A stretch of DNA of 64,000 nucleotides from Conchocele bisecta (GCA_029237695.1 CM055266.1:5776064-5840063), one strand, 5' to 3'. Positions 31,116 to 42,935 are shown, counted from the first letter of the stretch. Notes: generated from the letters alone by a model not told the origin. Translations and numbers: made by a program.

Positions 31116-32164
31116 AGGGGGCCGTTTCACTAAACTTTGTACGACTAAAATTAACACTGTTTTCGTGCAAACAATTATTGGCAGGGCTGTACAAATTGAT
31201 TTTTTAGCCACTTGTCCGGGACAAGTGACTTGACAAAAGTGACTTGCCCGGACTTGTCCCGGAAAATATAATTTTCAGGGCAAGTAATTTTGAAAAAGTG
31301 CCGTGTCCTCGAAAGATTTCTTATACGAAACTGTCCCAAAACAAAAACTATTATCATAGTTGTTAAATATAATACAATTGAGCACTTTGCACATATACAT
31401 ATTATATTAAATATCTATAATAATAAACATTGTATAGTACATATTTATTATTGTGGTCTTTTGTCACTGTGCCACCGCGGACATAACGTTGCATACTCAA
31501 AACACATTTATCAACAATAATAAAACATAAAAATCGTTTCCTAAAATAATGAGAATCGTCTCGCGTTTTCGCGATCTCGCCTTTCGCTTTTGAAATATTC
31601 GGATTAGTTTTGCTGATGCATCATGTGCATGTGCGGCGCGTTTGCAAAACGCGAGATTGAATATGATAGAATTTCGCGTTTTCGTCTCCAAAGCTCGAAA
31701 ACGCGAGGTTGCCACATGTCCCTAATAGGACACGTAAACATTGTCTTAGGAGACGATTCTCATGTGCTGAAAAAACATTTTTACGTTTTTATTAAGAAAT
31801 AGAACACATGTGGACAAACATCTATATTTCTTGACAACAAAAACATAATTTGACAAAAAATGATACTCGTCTTAGGAGACGATTCTCATGTGCTGCAATG
31901 CCAATACACGTTTATTGAGCAAAAAAAAACATATTTCGATACGTGTTATTGGTTAGGCTACTGCATCGCATCGTCGACCTATACACAAGATCGTGAAAAC
32001 GCGAGACCAAATCGTGAGGCGAAAACGTGAGATTCTATTGTATTCATTCTCGCGTTTTCGCCTGGCTATCTCCCGTTTTCGAGACCGCGATGTTTCGTTT
32101 TCGCCTCGGCCTTTTCACAATGTGGCCTTCCGCTTTTGGAAATACGTTTGTTCAAGTCATTATG

Positions 32165-32456
32165 CAGGCCCGTAGCCTGGGGGGGGGGTCGGAGCGGGGC
32201 CCAGCCCAGGGGGGAGGGGTCGGCGGCCAGCCAGCCTCGAGTCCAATTTTTCAGGGAAAAAAATCGGGTATGGAAGGTCACAGTTAGAAGCTCGGCTGTT
32301 GCGGAGAATGCAGGAAATTGCATTTCAGACCACCCACCTATATTTCAAATTTTCCCGGGGGGGGGGGCATGCCGCCGGACCCCATAGATACCTCAGGCCC
32401 CTTGGGCCTTCGAAACGACACCCCCCCCCCTTCAAACAGGTCTGGCTACGGGCCTG
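32165..32456. mobile_element. Nested 292-bp MITE with CAGGCCCGTAGCC ends
   Basis: CAGGCCCGTAGCC at 32165 and the inverse GGCTACGGGCCTG ending at 32456, with several G9-C10 tracts inside. It lies within the larger hAT-like element. The target duplication is not clear (tcattatg / taatatgt). Confidence 0.65.
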
Positions 32457-33403
32457 TAATATGTGTGTGTAGAATGCATGCGTGTTGCGTTTTGCGCATA
32501 CATTACATGTACGTACGTACGTACGTAGAATGCAATTCGAACTAGCATGCTTTATATGCATGTACGTACGTAGAACGCAAATCCAACACGCATGCTGTCT
32601 ACACATGCATGGGCAAATCGTATTTCCAAAAGCGGAAGGCGAGATCGATCGAGATCGCAAAAACGCGAGATTGTAACAAAAAAGAAATATGGCCGTACCC
32701 ACCCATCCCCAATTAGCACATTTGCGACATATCATTTTCGGTCTAGCTGCACACCTGATGGTGTTTACAATCATCAGTCGCTAATCCAGTTTCACGTGCA
32801 AAGTGTGACTGACCTTTAGAATTCTGTGGAAACAAACATACCAAAACCACGCTATGTAGTCGCTCACGTCATCGCATAGCCGATGAATATTGATAATTAT
32901 TACGCATTAGCTTGGAATTTCACATTTGTTTGATTTTTTGATAAAACCAAGATTTGGCAGCACATGAGAATCGTTTCCTAAGACGATTCTCAAATGTTGT
33001 CAAAATATGTTTTGTGTAAAGAAATATCAATGTATTCGGGTTTTCTTTTCACATTTGTCCGATGTCTTAATAAAACATGTTTTGGCAACACATGAGAATT
33101 GTCTCCTTAGACGATTCTAATATTTTGTAAAAGAATGGTGTCACATTTGTTTGATTTCTTAGACCGTACAAACAATTGACCAATTCAGAAATCCACAACT
33201 TAATTTGTGTTTCTCGAGTCGGGTTTCATATGATGGCGAGGAAATACGATCGATTACACACCGTGAAAATCTTGTTGGAAACGTAAATGTCAATTGTCAC
33301 GTAGGCCATTTCAGTTTACCGCGCGTTACGTCAGCTGTTATTCTAAGTACGTATGGTCTCTCGTTTGGAGCATTTCTTTCCTTCGTTTGTAAGGTATGGG
33401 TTG

Positions 33404-33475
33404 TGACCTAGGGCTTAGAACACCGACTTCCAATCTGGAGGTTGTGGGTTCAAACATCGCCTTGGGAATCAAACA
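33404..33475 (+). ncRNA. tRNA-derived SINE head
   Basis: GACCTAGGGCTTAGAACACC resembles an A box, and GTGGGTTCAAACATCGCC a B box (GGTTCAAAC), at tRNA spacing; between them CCGACTTCCAATCTGG is a decayed anticodon arm. Typical of a tRNA-derived SINE 5' part. Downstream sequence shows no clear body or tail. Confidence 0.5.
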
Positions 33476-34025
33476 TACCTTCATAGTATGTCCATCCCAT
33501 TCAATTTCGTTTATATGCCGCGTAGAAACGATAATTTAAATTAAGAACCTTAAATTCCATTTCCACCCCGTGAAGGAACATACATTTATTTCTCTAAAGT
33601 TAGGTCTCTTGGCCTGTCGACGCAGTGAGACGAAAACGTTAACATACATAAAATAAATCAATAACCATCGATCGCCGCAGAATATTTTCGCTAATTCGCT
33701 AATTACTTTCAACTTCGATTAAATTAATATAATCAGGGTCGCTGTAGATTGCTATATCACTTTATTGCGATACACAGGTACTGTGTAACACACACAGTAG
33801 CTGCGAATCGCCAGGACGCCCGCAGCGTTATCGATCGATAAAGTGGTCAGTTTTGGGATTAAGTTTATGACAGTCCGGTTCCAAAAAACGGGCTTGTGGC
33901 GGGACGTTCTAACAGAAAATAGTGACTTGCCCGGGACTAAATTCCAGCATAGAGGCACTTGCCCGAGATTAAAACCGACTTGTCCCGGGCGTCGGGCGTG
34001 CCAATTTGTACAGCCCTGATATTGG

Positions 34026-34084
34026 ATTTACATTTATTGAGCATAGGCTGCTATGCAGCCAGCCTATGCTCAATAAATGTAAAT
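34026..34084. repeat. Perfect hairpin with 25-bp arms
   Basis: ATTTACATTTATTGAGCATA + GGCTG at 34026-34050 is exactly inverted at 34060-34084, with a 9-base loop. It begins 8 bases after the end of the hAT-like element. Confidence 0.85.
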
Positions 34085-34469
34085 TCATCAATTGAAATTT
34101 CCAGACGATTCTAAATTTGCACTTACGAACATTTTAGTTGTATGAAGCTTTGAGAAATGGGCCCCCTGTGTGGTACCAGAAATAGTTACTGTTCATTATA
34201 ACACACCCAGGTAACAGGTCTGATTGTTGATATATATATTTTAACTTGCCACCTCATAAATACAATGATAAGCACATGTATATTACCAGAAATAGTTATT
34301 ATTTCGTATAGCACATCCAGCTAACAATGAATCTGGTACCAGATCAGGCTATTGTAAGTGCAATTAAATGTAGAGCTGTTTTTAGGATCCCGCCACCCTC
34401 TCCCAATACAGGTGAGGTGCTGGTTCTGCTTGGTCATCACTATTAACCTTTTCCACACCACAGACATTT

Positions 34470-34560
34470 TTGTTGGTGTTTGCAAACAATGTAGATCCAG
34501 ATGAAACGGCTCATATGGATCTGTCTCGTCAGGATCTGCACTGTTTGCAAGTACTTTTAT
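34470..34560. repeat. Cruciform core related to MITE family 1
   Basis: TTTGCAAACAATGTAGATCC ... GGATCTGCACTGTTTGCAAG: inverted arms of about 25 bp around CGGCTCATATGGATCTGTCTC. Confidence 0.6.
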
Positions 34561-34869
34561 ATCATTAGGAAACACCCATTTGTTTATGAATGTACTGATC
34601 TAAATGCTTTTTTCTAACAATTGATCGGTCTGAAAATTAGTTGGACCATTCCAGGTCCGTTACTTGGGTCACACACCTTGAGAATGTCATCACACAGCAA
34701 ACCACTCTTTTGTTACTTGCACTGACACCGTGGACATCACAGTTTTCGATTCTTTATTAACATGCATATCAACAGTATACATGACTTTATATAGTCTGTG
34801 TTTCCCATTTGGCCAACACCTGCTGTTACACTACTCTTATATTTAATACGTTGTATCGTAGCCCGAAGA

Positions 34870-35067
34870 CTTTTAACCCTTAGAACACTGAAAAAGAAAA
34901 TTGTCATCTGCTGATTTTAAATATTTTTCTATTTAAAATCATGTTCTGGAAGCACATTGGAATCGTCTCAGCTTGATACAATTCTACTGTGCTGCCAAAA
35001 CACGATTTTGAGACGAAGCGAGAATAAAATACCAAATCAGCAGACAAACATTTTGGTTTCCAGCGCT
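34870..35067. repeat. Partial TTAACCCTTAGAA-type MITE
   Basis: TTTAACCCTTAGAACACTG (34873) and the CAGCAGAC..TTTCCAGCGC part match the family member at 37716-37917. Its right end is interrupted at the TTAA where the 35072 element sits. Confidence 0.55.
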
Positions 35068-35071
35068 TTAA

Positions 35072-35779
35072 AGGTACATGCCCACGCAGCAGGTTTCACA
35101 GTACTACTACTTTTCATTTTCTGTCATGCCTTATATGAGCCATTTGTCTACCCACTAACGAGTTATTTTTAATTACGGCGCGTGTTAATTGGTGTTAAAT
35201 CGCATTTTATATGCCGCGACCAGAAAGGGTATTTTCCGACCGCGTGCTATTTTTACAAACACGCGTCACGTGACACGGTCAATCATATCACATCTTTGAC
35301 ATGCGCAGTGAAGTATCGGAAGTTGAGAAGAAAAATTTCTGTTCGAGTCCAAATCTAAATCTCCACGTAATTATTTCCATTTGGTGATCTGGTCGCCAAT
35401 ATTAACCACTCTCTCTCTGTACTGCCTGTCCTTCAGACATTTCGCCTTTTTTTTGGCCGACGCCGTTTCATACAATTTCCGTCCTGGACGTTTCGACATG
35501 TTGATATTCTTGTTTACATATTGGGAAGCCTACTGGCGCGTGTAGTATACTGCGCATGCGCACCGCAAGCCGTGATGTGCAAGTCGTCGTCCCCACACAT
35601 TATCAAAATAGACTGTTACCGCCGCGCGTCGCTAACAGTAAAATTAAATGATTATATTTAAATGTATATATTTATAGCGGGCACTCGTAATTTTTAGAAC
35701 TGGTGGAATAGTGACATAATTATACACTTATTTAATTCCTATAAAGAACAGTTTGTGCCTACTGCGTGGGCATGTACCT
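35072..35779. mobile_element. TTAA-flanked (piggyBac-type) MITE, 708 bp
   Basis: Terminal repeats AGGTACATGCCCACGCAG and CTGCGTGGGCATGTACCT, flanked by TTAA at 35068-35071 and 35780-35783. It shares its right subterminal part (GCGGGCACTCGTAATTTTTA) with the 36083 element but has a different, GC-richer interior that includes a small reading frame. Confidence 0.8.
35371..35499 (-). CDS. 42-codon basic frame captured in a MITE (fragment)
   Basis: ATG at 35499 to TAA at 35371: MSKRPGRKLYETASAKKKAK, then a basic stretch ending VVNIGDQITKWK. The 'RV-x-IG-x-x-x-x-RW/KW' ending is what I recall from short uncharacterised domains common in bivalve and vertebrate repeat-associated proteins, where a 'W-x-x-LK' helix follows. 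The frame stops just there, so this would be a first-exon fragment carried by the MITE or a truncated gene. Basic composition suggests nucleic-acid binding (inference). Length is too short to exclude chance. Confidence 0.3.
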   Translation of the reverse strand: MSKRPGRKLYETASAKKKAKCLKDRQYRERVVNIGDQITKWK

Positions 35780-36082
35780 TTAAGGCTACTTGTTTGTCAT
35801 TATCTCTGTTAGTACAACCAAATACCACACATTCTTTCCCCATCAGATATTGTCAGTAAATCCATTAATTAGTATTGATACACACCCAGCAATGTAAATA
35901 CGCTCTGGAACAATGGCTTCGCCGAAGCAGGAAGCTGACGGCCAGCTATTTTTAGTAACAGGAATACACCCTGCATGACATCAGCTCAAAACCTCCTATA
36001 CCCAAAAATGTTAAAATGCGGCCAACCCGACCCAGTTTATGTGTATGTTGGTGTATTGTCGAGCTTGATGTTTTGTATTTAA

Positions 36083-36576
36083 AGGTACATACCCACTCAG
36101 TAGGCACAAGGTGTTCTTTATAGGAATTAAATAAGTGTATGATTGTGTCAATATTCCACCATTTGTAAAAATTACGAGTGCCCGCTATACAGATATAATC
36201 ATTTAGTAACATATATTTTACTGATAATAACTCGCGGTGGTATCAGGCTATTTTCATATGCAAATGAGCCATGATTTTTTTTTAATTACATTAATTAAAT
36301 GCGTCGCCTAAAGAAATTATATTTTCGACAGATTATAAAGTACGATCATTGCACATCAAAACATAAATACAGCGAATGAACAGTAATATCGCAAAAAGCA
36401 AACACGGTTATCGCCCCTGCTATCAGTTTGGAAATTTACGTCTAATATAAAAATGTTTACCAATACCAATCAATACGTGAGGTAATGGTGAATGAATGTT
36501 TATTTTACCAAAAAATGTCTCAGATTATGTCTTTGATATAAAGAACATTTTGTGCCTACTGAGTGGGCATGTACCT
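36083..36576. mobile_element. TTAA-flanked (piggyBac-type) MITE, 494 bp
   Basis: Terminal repeats of about 27 bp begin AGGTACATACCCACTCAG and end CTGAGTGGGCATGTACCT, flanked by TTAA at 36079-36082 and 36577-36580. Interior homologues lacking intact ends lie at 10835-11290 (plus), 14955-15150 and 18795-19030 (minus). Confidence 0.85.
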
Positions 36577-36599
36577 TTAAATTGTTTGTTTTTGTCTGT

Positions 36600-37007
36600 G
36601 GTTTTCAGTGGGTGGTAGGTGGGAGCATGCCTTCATCCTTACCGGAATTCCGACTGGAGACCTGGTTTGGCCCTCAGGCTTACACATCTTCGGCATTTTG
36701 TATGTGACAGTTGAATCTGGTTATACCCCTTATGTGAGTATTACGATTATTCGTAATCCTATTCTAGGGGAAGGGGCCAAATGACTTCATGTGGTATTGA
36801 CCTGGCACCAGGTCAGGTTATTCTAATTTCAGGGCTGAATATATTTTTTTCTCGATGTAAATATTCCGTTCTCAGTTTGGGATTTCCCCCCCCCCCCCCA
36901 CAATGCAGCAAGTTAAAACGGGATTGAACCCATTTGCCTGGCCTTACATGATATTAGCTGTCGATAGGCCGTTAAACACCAATAAACAAACAAAACAAAC
37001 AAACTGT
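36600..37007 (+). repeat. Retroposon-like interspersed repeat, copy c (best)
   Basis: About 400 bp from GGTGGTAGGTGGGAGCATGC to GGCCGTTAAACACCAATAAA, followed by a CAAA/AAAC-type tail (36980-37007). The fixed polarity and microsatellite tail point to a retroposon. No tRNA-like A/B boxes, so a LINE-end or 5S/7SL-unrelated SINE; undetermined. Confidence 0.7.
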
Positions 37008-37715
37008 GGTTTTCAACTGTAATATGTACATTCCTTTCTTGTTCTATTTGTTATCGGCCTCTAATCAAGTTGGAAAGTAAGAACATGGTATAATGACATT
37101 GGAAACTGTAGTGTAAAAAAAGCAATCAATGCTATATATACATAGTAAATAATAATTATATATTCTGCACAGTTTTTTGTGCCTCAAATTGTTGTTCTTG
37201 TACTAATTAAAATACAGATAATTCAGGTAATTGAATAGTTGATAAATCAGTGGGCTGTGATCTGACACAACCACACTTATTGCATTTGCAGTTAAGTAGT
37301 GTCTTCTATTGTCGCAATTTCATGCAAATATCCATTCTGTACAAACATTATTATCGATTAACCCTTTCAACTCCCCGTGCCTCTCTCTTTATCCCAATGA
37401 TTGCAAATATTGTAAATCCAGACGAACCATCTCTGCAGAGTATTTAATCGGACGGAATCTAACATTTAAACTTGGTCTGATTCAAATTTCTCTGCAGCAT
37501 GCTCAGACTTAACTACATAATGTAATGTTGCTAACTTTGGTATTGGCAGACTCGTAGTGCTAACAGCTGGAACATGGTCATCATTAAAAGGAAGAAACCA
37601 CAGTCGTATTGATGAAAAAGAAGAGACCTCATGGGTGCCGCCATTACTCCAATTAACACCATAACCGCATGATCCCATACTCTGTATCTGGGGCTAACAC
37701 TGATTTCATATTTAA

Positions 37716-37917
37716 CCCTTAGAATTGCTGGGAACCGAAAATAGTCGTCTGCTGATAATTCATATTTTGTCTTTTCTCTCAGTAAAAACATGTTTTGGCA
37801 GCATTTTAGAATCATTTCCATTGGAAATGATTCTAAAGTGCTGCCAAACCAAGTTTTTGATGAGAAAAACGGAAAAATATTCAGCAGACGACACAAATTA
37901 ATTCAGCACTGTAAGGG
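37716..37917. mobile_element. TTAA-flanked 202-bp MITE
   Basis: TTAA at 37712-37715 and 37918-37921. Terminal repeats CCCTTAGAATTGCTG and (inverse) CCCTTACAGTGCTG. The centre is a perfect AGAATCATTTCCA/TGGAAATGATTCT palindrome (37809-37834). Confidence 0.75.
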
Positions 37918-38009
37918 TTAAACCTTTTTCCCATGATGTATAATTCTCTACTCCCACGGCATAGTGAAATGTTGCATCCAACATATTCACTCTGGGGTCA
38001 TTTTTCAAT

Positions 38010-38310
38010 TAACACTTTCACCCCAGTAACTGGAATGGATTTTGATTTGTTAATTCTCCGACCAATCCAATCATCATAAAATAATTTTCAGACTAGTCCA
38101 TTTATGATAAGAGGGTCTTTTTGTTCTCAAAAATATGAACATTACTTGCAAAAAGTGTAGTCCATTTATAAAAAGAGGGTGTTTTTTTTTCTCTAAAAAG
38201 TATGAAAATTAGTTGCACAAAGTGCAAACCTGATGAGACGAGCCGGCTCATAGGATCTACACTTTTTGCCAATACATGTACAACTATACAAGCCTGTGGT
38301 GTTGAAAGGG
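38010..38310. mobile_element. MITE family 1, second copy
   Basis: CACTTTCACCCCAGTAACTGG at the left, GTGTTGAAAGGGTTAG at the right. An internal ~60-bp duplication (GTCCATTTAT..AAGAGGGT at 38094 and 38160) and a damaged cruciform. Confidence 0.65.
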
Positions 38311-38399
38311 TTAGAAATGTGTGTGGTGGTGGGGAGTTTGGCGACCTGTCTATAGCATCGGTATACTATTCTCTATTCTATCGGTATACTAATGTTATG

Positions 38400-38700
38400 T
38401 GAGTATTACGATTATTTGTAATCCTATTTTAGGGGAAGGGGCCAAGTGACTTTAACGCTTACCTGATTGAAATGACGATCATTTGACTAGAATTATGTGA
38501 TATATTTGGTGCAAAAGTGAACATCATTTTTTTTCTACAGAAATGGCACTTTCAACAGGTAATCTTATTTTTGTTAGTAAAGATGGTTATTTTAATGCGT
38601 TTTCAGTACAGCCATACCTCTTCTAGAATGAACCCCCCCCCCCCCCCCCACCTAGCTACGGTCGACCACCGCAGCGCTTTAATTTTTTTCTGGGGAAAGG
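38400..38700. other. Repeat fragments
   Basis: GTGAGTATTACGATTATTTG (38399) is a fragment of the retroposon-like family, and C17 lies at 38633. No gene. Confidence 0.4.
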
Positions 38701-38704
38701 CCTG

Positions 38705-39610
38705 TATTGATGTACATCACTAGGAGATGAAGTTTTCCAGGTATGGTTGCTGTAGGCCCAGGAGTATTCCATATACAAGCTTGACTATAAACCTTAAGCA
38801 AGTTGATGTACATCCCTATGAGAAAAATTTATCCAAGTATGGTGTCTGTATGCACAATAGTATTCCATCTACAAGCTTGACTAAAAAGCTTAACCAAGGT
38901 TGACTAAAAACGTTAACCAAGGGGAATTAACTAAGTAATTCAAGAGGAAATGCAGGTGAAGGTCAAATATAGATCAGGGGTTATTGATGTACTTCCCTAT
39001 GAGAAAAGGTTGTCCAAGTATGGTGTCTGTATGCACAATAGTATTCCATCTACAAGCTTGACCAAAAACCCTAACCAAGGGGAATTAACTAAGTAATTCA
39101 AGAGGAAATGTATGTAGGTCAAGGTCAAATATAGATCAGGGGTTATTGATGTACATCCCTATGAGAAAAGGTTGTCCAAGTATGGTGTCTGTATGCACAA
39201 TAGTATTCCATGTACAAGCTTGACTAAAAACCTTAACCAAGGGGAATTAACTAAGTAATTCAAGAGGAAATGTAGGTCAAGGTCAAATATAGATCAGGGG
39301 TTATTGATGTACATCACTAGGAGATGAAGTTGTCCAAGTATGGTGGGTGTAGGGCCAGTAGTATTCCATATACAAGCTTGACTAAAAACCTTAACCAAGG
39401 CGTGACGGTAACGCCGACGTGACTACATAAGCTCTAAGTCGAGCTAAAAACGGTCAGGGTTTGTTGATGCACATCACTATGAGATGAAGTTGTAAAAGTA
39501 TGGTGGGTGTAGGGCCAGGAGTATTCCATATACAAGCTTGACTAAAAACCTTAACCAAGGCGTGATGGTGACGCTGACGCCGACGTGACTACATAAGCTC
39601 TAACTATTCT
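38705..39610 (+). repeat. Tandem array, ~150-190-bp units
   Basis: Six units with TTGATGTACATC(A/C)CTA, AAGTATGGTG, GTATTCCAT..ACAAGCTTGA, AAAACCTTAACCAAGG and GGTCAAATATAGATCAGGGG. The last two units carry a different end (GGCGTGA.GGTAACGCCGACG). Confidence 0.8.
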
Positions 39611-40250
39611 TTGAATAGTGAAGCTAAAAATGAACTGATAACACAAACTAGATGGCCGCGGCCTGCATGTCGCGCCTGAGGGCGAGGCAAGGACACTAAA
39701 AAAAGAGATATAGTACAACGAAAAAACTTCAACCAAAACACTTTAACCAAAAACTTTAACAGGACACACATACGTACGTATGCCAAAGTGCCGACTATAT
39801 CGCGCTTTCCGCAAGCGGGCGCGACAAAAGACAATAATATTGTAGTTGTTAAAACATATTACCTTTTCAAATAATTTCTGAATGTTTTAGTACTGGTAAT
39901 CAAGATTTCCATTTCAGAAATATTGGTAGCCAAAGGGCTATTGTGGCTACCAGTAGTGCCACCTTACTTATTGAATGAAAATATGAGTAAAGATAAAAAT
40001 ACACAAAGTTTCAAGTCAATCCAACTTACGGTTGCAGAGATATTGGGAACCCAAAAACTTTAAACACAAATCTTAAGGATGGAGGAACGGAAATATGAAA
40101 ACTATAGTTTGTATGCCGGGGGTATAATAAGGTTATAGTGTTATGTTTCAACCTCAAGTATGCTATATGTGCGCACATTTTCGTGAAATAACTTCTGTAT
40201 TCTATACCCGATCATTATGATACTTTTTTGTAGAATCAGTATTTGTAACA
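39611..40250. other. Repeat-derived host DNA
   Basis: Contains GATGGCCGCGGCCTGCATGTCG, shared with 41375-41400, next to a related tandem array. No gene recognised. Confidence 0.4.
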
Positions 40251-40261
40251 TTGGTAATTAC

Positions 40262-40622
40262 TAGCTTAGATAATCTCAGCTTGACGATGTCTTTTTCTAT
40301 TTCATCTGTCTTTTATATTTTCTGTATCCTTCTAGCTGAGATGTCACAATAACAGTCTCTTCTCAGTGATGTTGTACTTGCGATTTGCGACATGGTCTGA
40401 CAAGCGAGGTGAAAAATGTTTACTTACATGTGTCTCCTCGGTTCATGGATGTTTTTATAAAATACTGCCCGGATTAAGACCACAAAACGCGAGGACATAA
40501 ATACTGAGAATGTGCTGTTACTGTGACCAAAAAGTACACAGCAAGTGTCTCAGCTAAGAACAAAAAATAAAATACTGCAGAAATAGTAAAAGACATCTAT
40601 ATAGCCGAGATTATCTAAGCTA
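40262..40622. mobile_element. Mutator-like MITE, 361 bp, 9-bp duplication
   Basis: Terminal repeats TAGCTTAGATAATCTC / GAGATTATCTAAGCTA; exact flanking repeat GGTAATTAC at 40253-40261 and 40623-40631. A related element with a different 9-bp flank lies at 56361-56782. Confidence 0.85.
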
Positions 40623-40674
40623 GGTAATTACTAGTTGCGAACATTCACTTGTGCAATGACTGCAATCTACATGT

Positions 40675-40960
40675 ACTGTCCGTAGCCAAAGTTACGATTC
40701 CATGCATAGGCTTCCTCTGCAGAATAGCGAATCAGATGTGATTCGCACTTGTTAATTGTGAAAGATATTCTACATTTTTTAACTTAAATGAATGCAACAT
40801 TCTGAAAATAATATATTCCAGTAATTATGAAATAAATTTGTAAATTTTAGTTGCAGTAAGTAACTTTGCAAAATACTCCCATATCGTCCGTACCCAGAGT
40901 TACGACGGTGCCCTCCATATGTTTCCCCTGCAGAGAAGCGAATCAGATACAATTCAGACT
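40675..40960. repeat. gcgaatcagat palindrome family, two copies
   Basis: CCGTA.CCAAAGTTACGATTCC, TTCCTCTGCAGAATAGCG, AATCAGATGTGATTCGCAC. Also at 42345-42430, 44140-44240 (minus) and 54645-54690. Confidence 0.6.
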
Positions 40961-41204
40961 TTTTTTTTTGTGACATATTTTCTGTATTTTTCAATTGAAA
41001 GAAATGTCAGTAATTGTAAAAGTAAAACAAGTATGTAATTCTGAAACAAATCTTATCATTGTAGTACGACTAACAAATAAAATATTGCCTTTCCAGTAAC
41101 TGGACCCCAACATACCTAAATTTATATTTAGATTTTGGTTGTCACTGACTGGGTCATTTTTTGATTCTAGTTTAAATTTACACAACATTCAATCTACATC
41201 TGTT

Positions 41205-41365
41205 TGTTTGTTGGAGTTTAACGGCCTATCAACAGCTAAGGTCATTTAAGGCCGGGTCAGTGGGAATAGCACTAAATACCATATATTACCTGTACAAGTA
41301 CATGTACATGTTCAAGTACATGTACAAATAGGGGGGGATCCCAGAATCAGAACTGAATATTTACA
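41205..41365 (-). repeat. Retroposon-like repeat, copy d (partial, minus)
   Basis: TTTGTTTGTTGGAGTTTAACGG begins the copy, with GTACATGTACAAATAGGGGG matching copy b. Confidence 0.65.
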
Positions 41366-41399
41366 TTAAAACGAGGATGGCCGCGGCCCGCATGTCGAG

Positions 41400-42170
41400 C
41401 CCGCCGAGGCATTTGATGGTTTCAGAGTTTATTTATTTGAAGTTTGATACCCAATAAGCATACAAAGTTTCAAGCAAATCTAACTTACGGTTACAGAGAT
41501 AGTATGTATGTGAAAACTTTAACGCAAATTTCGACAGAAACTTTAACGCACAAGGGCCGCATGAGTGGGACACATAATGAATATACATGTATGGATGATG
41601 ACTAATAAGCATATGAAGTTTCAAGTCAATGTGACTTAGGACTGCAGAGATATAAGGTATTTAAAAACTTTAACGCAGATTTCGGAATGCGAACTTCTAA
41701 GTCATTTGACCTTGACCTTGGGCACAGGGGCCGCATGAGTGGGATACAGCATGAATATATGGATGATGACTAATAAGTCTATGAAGTTTCAAGTCAATGT
41801 GACTTACGACTGCAGAGATATAAGGTATTTAAAAAATTTAACGCAGATTTCAGAACGCAAACTTCTAAGTCATTTGACCTTGGGCACAGGGTCGCATGAG
41901 TGGGATACAGCATGAATATATGGATGATGACTAATAAGCATATGAAGTTTCAAGTCAATGTGACTTAGGACTGCAGAGATATAAGCAGGGATTTCGCAAT
42001 TGGCGATAAAAATAAAAAACAATTGGTGATAAAAAATTACAATTTTCGAGGAAAAAAAAGTGGCGATTTTTTTATTTTCCCCAGCGAAATCCCTGTATAA
42101 GGTATTTAAAAACTTTAACGCAGATTTCGGACGCACGCACGGACGTCATTGTGATCACTATGATAGTATG
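41400..42170 (+). repeat. ~180-bp tandem array, four units
   Basis: Units with ACTAATAAGCATATGAAGTT, TGACTTAGGACTGCAGAGAT, AACTTTAACGCAGATTTCGG and GGGGCCGCATGAGTGGGATA. The third/fourth unit is split by the 110-bp insertion at 41986-42095. Confidence 0.8.
41986..42095. mobile_element. 110-bp MITE inside a tandem unit
   Basis: CAGGGATTTCGC...GCGAAATCCCTG, flanked by TATAAG on both sides (41980-41985, 42096-42101). The neighbouring units show the empty site GATATAAGGTATTT. hAT-like ends; the visible duplication is 6 bases rather than 8. Confidence 0.8.
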
Positions 42171-42540
42171 TCTCGCTTTCCGCCAGCGGGCTCGACAAAA
42201 ACTATATATTCAGCCATGAAATCAGAATAATCCTGATCTGATGACAGGTCCTTGCCACACCAGTCAATCTACATGTGTAAATTTATTACAGAGCTATCGA
42301 AATATGTTCATTTCATAATATAGTTGCGAATGGTAACTTGCAATCTGCTCCTGCACCGTCCGTAGGCAGAGAACGATTCCACTTACAGGATTCCTCTGCA
42401 GAATAGTGAATCAGATCTGATTCGCACTTTAGCAGTTAATTGTGAAAGATTTTCGATTTTTTTTAACTGAAATGAGTGTTAATATTATGAAAATAACATA
42501 TTCAAGTAATTATGATATTAATTTACATACATATGTAGAT

Positions 42541-42935
42541 GTTTGTTTGTTTGTTTATTAGTGTTTAACGGCCTATCGACAGCTAAGGTCATGTAAGGCC
42601 GGGCAAACGGGTTCGATACCGTTTTAACCTGGGGGGAAAATCCCAAAATCAGAACGGAATATTTACATCGAGAACAAATATATTCAGCCCTGAAATTAGA
42701 ATAACCTGACCTGGTGCCAGGTTCATACCACACCAACTCACTTGGCCCCTTCCCCTAAAATAGGATTACGAATATCGTAATACTCGCATAAGGGGCATAA
42801 CCAGATTCAACTGTCCCATACAAAATGCCAAAGACGTATGTGAGGGCCAAACCAGGTCTCCAGTCGGGATTCCGGTAAGGATGAACCCCGATCGTTAAAT
42901 TACCCATCGCGTGCTCCCATCTGCCACCCACATAT
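42541..42935 (-). repeat. Retroposon-like repeat, copy e (minus)
   Basis: Starts with GTTTGTTTGTTTATTAGTGT (the inverted tail) and continues through GAACCTGGCACCAGGTCAG inverse to CCCATCTGCCACCC, near full length. Confidence 0.7.

Larger units (their letters stand above)
31182..34018. mobile_element. hAT-like 2.84-kb non-autonomous element
   Basis: Terminal repeats CAGGGCTGTACAAATTG (31182) and CAATTTGTACAGCCCTG (ending 34018). Subterminal acttgtcccgg/ccgggacaagt motifs occur at both ends. The flanks attattgg and atattgga are an imperfect 8-bp duplication. The inside is composed of GCGAAAACGCGAG repeats and GAGAATCGTCTCCTAAGACG-type palindromes (31745, 31871, 32955, 33090); no transposase frame is present. 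Confidence 0.7.
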
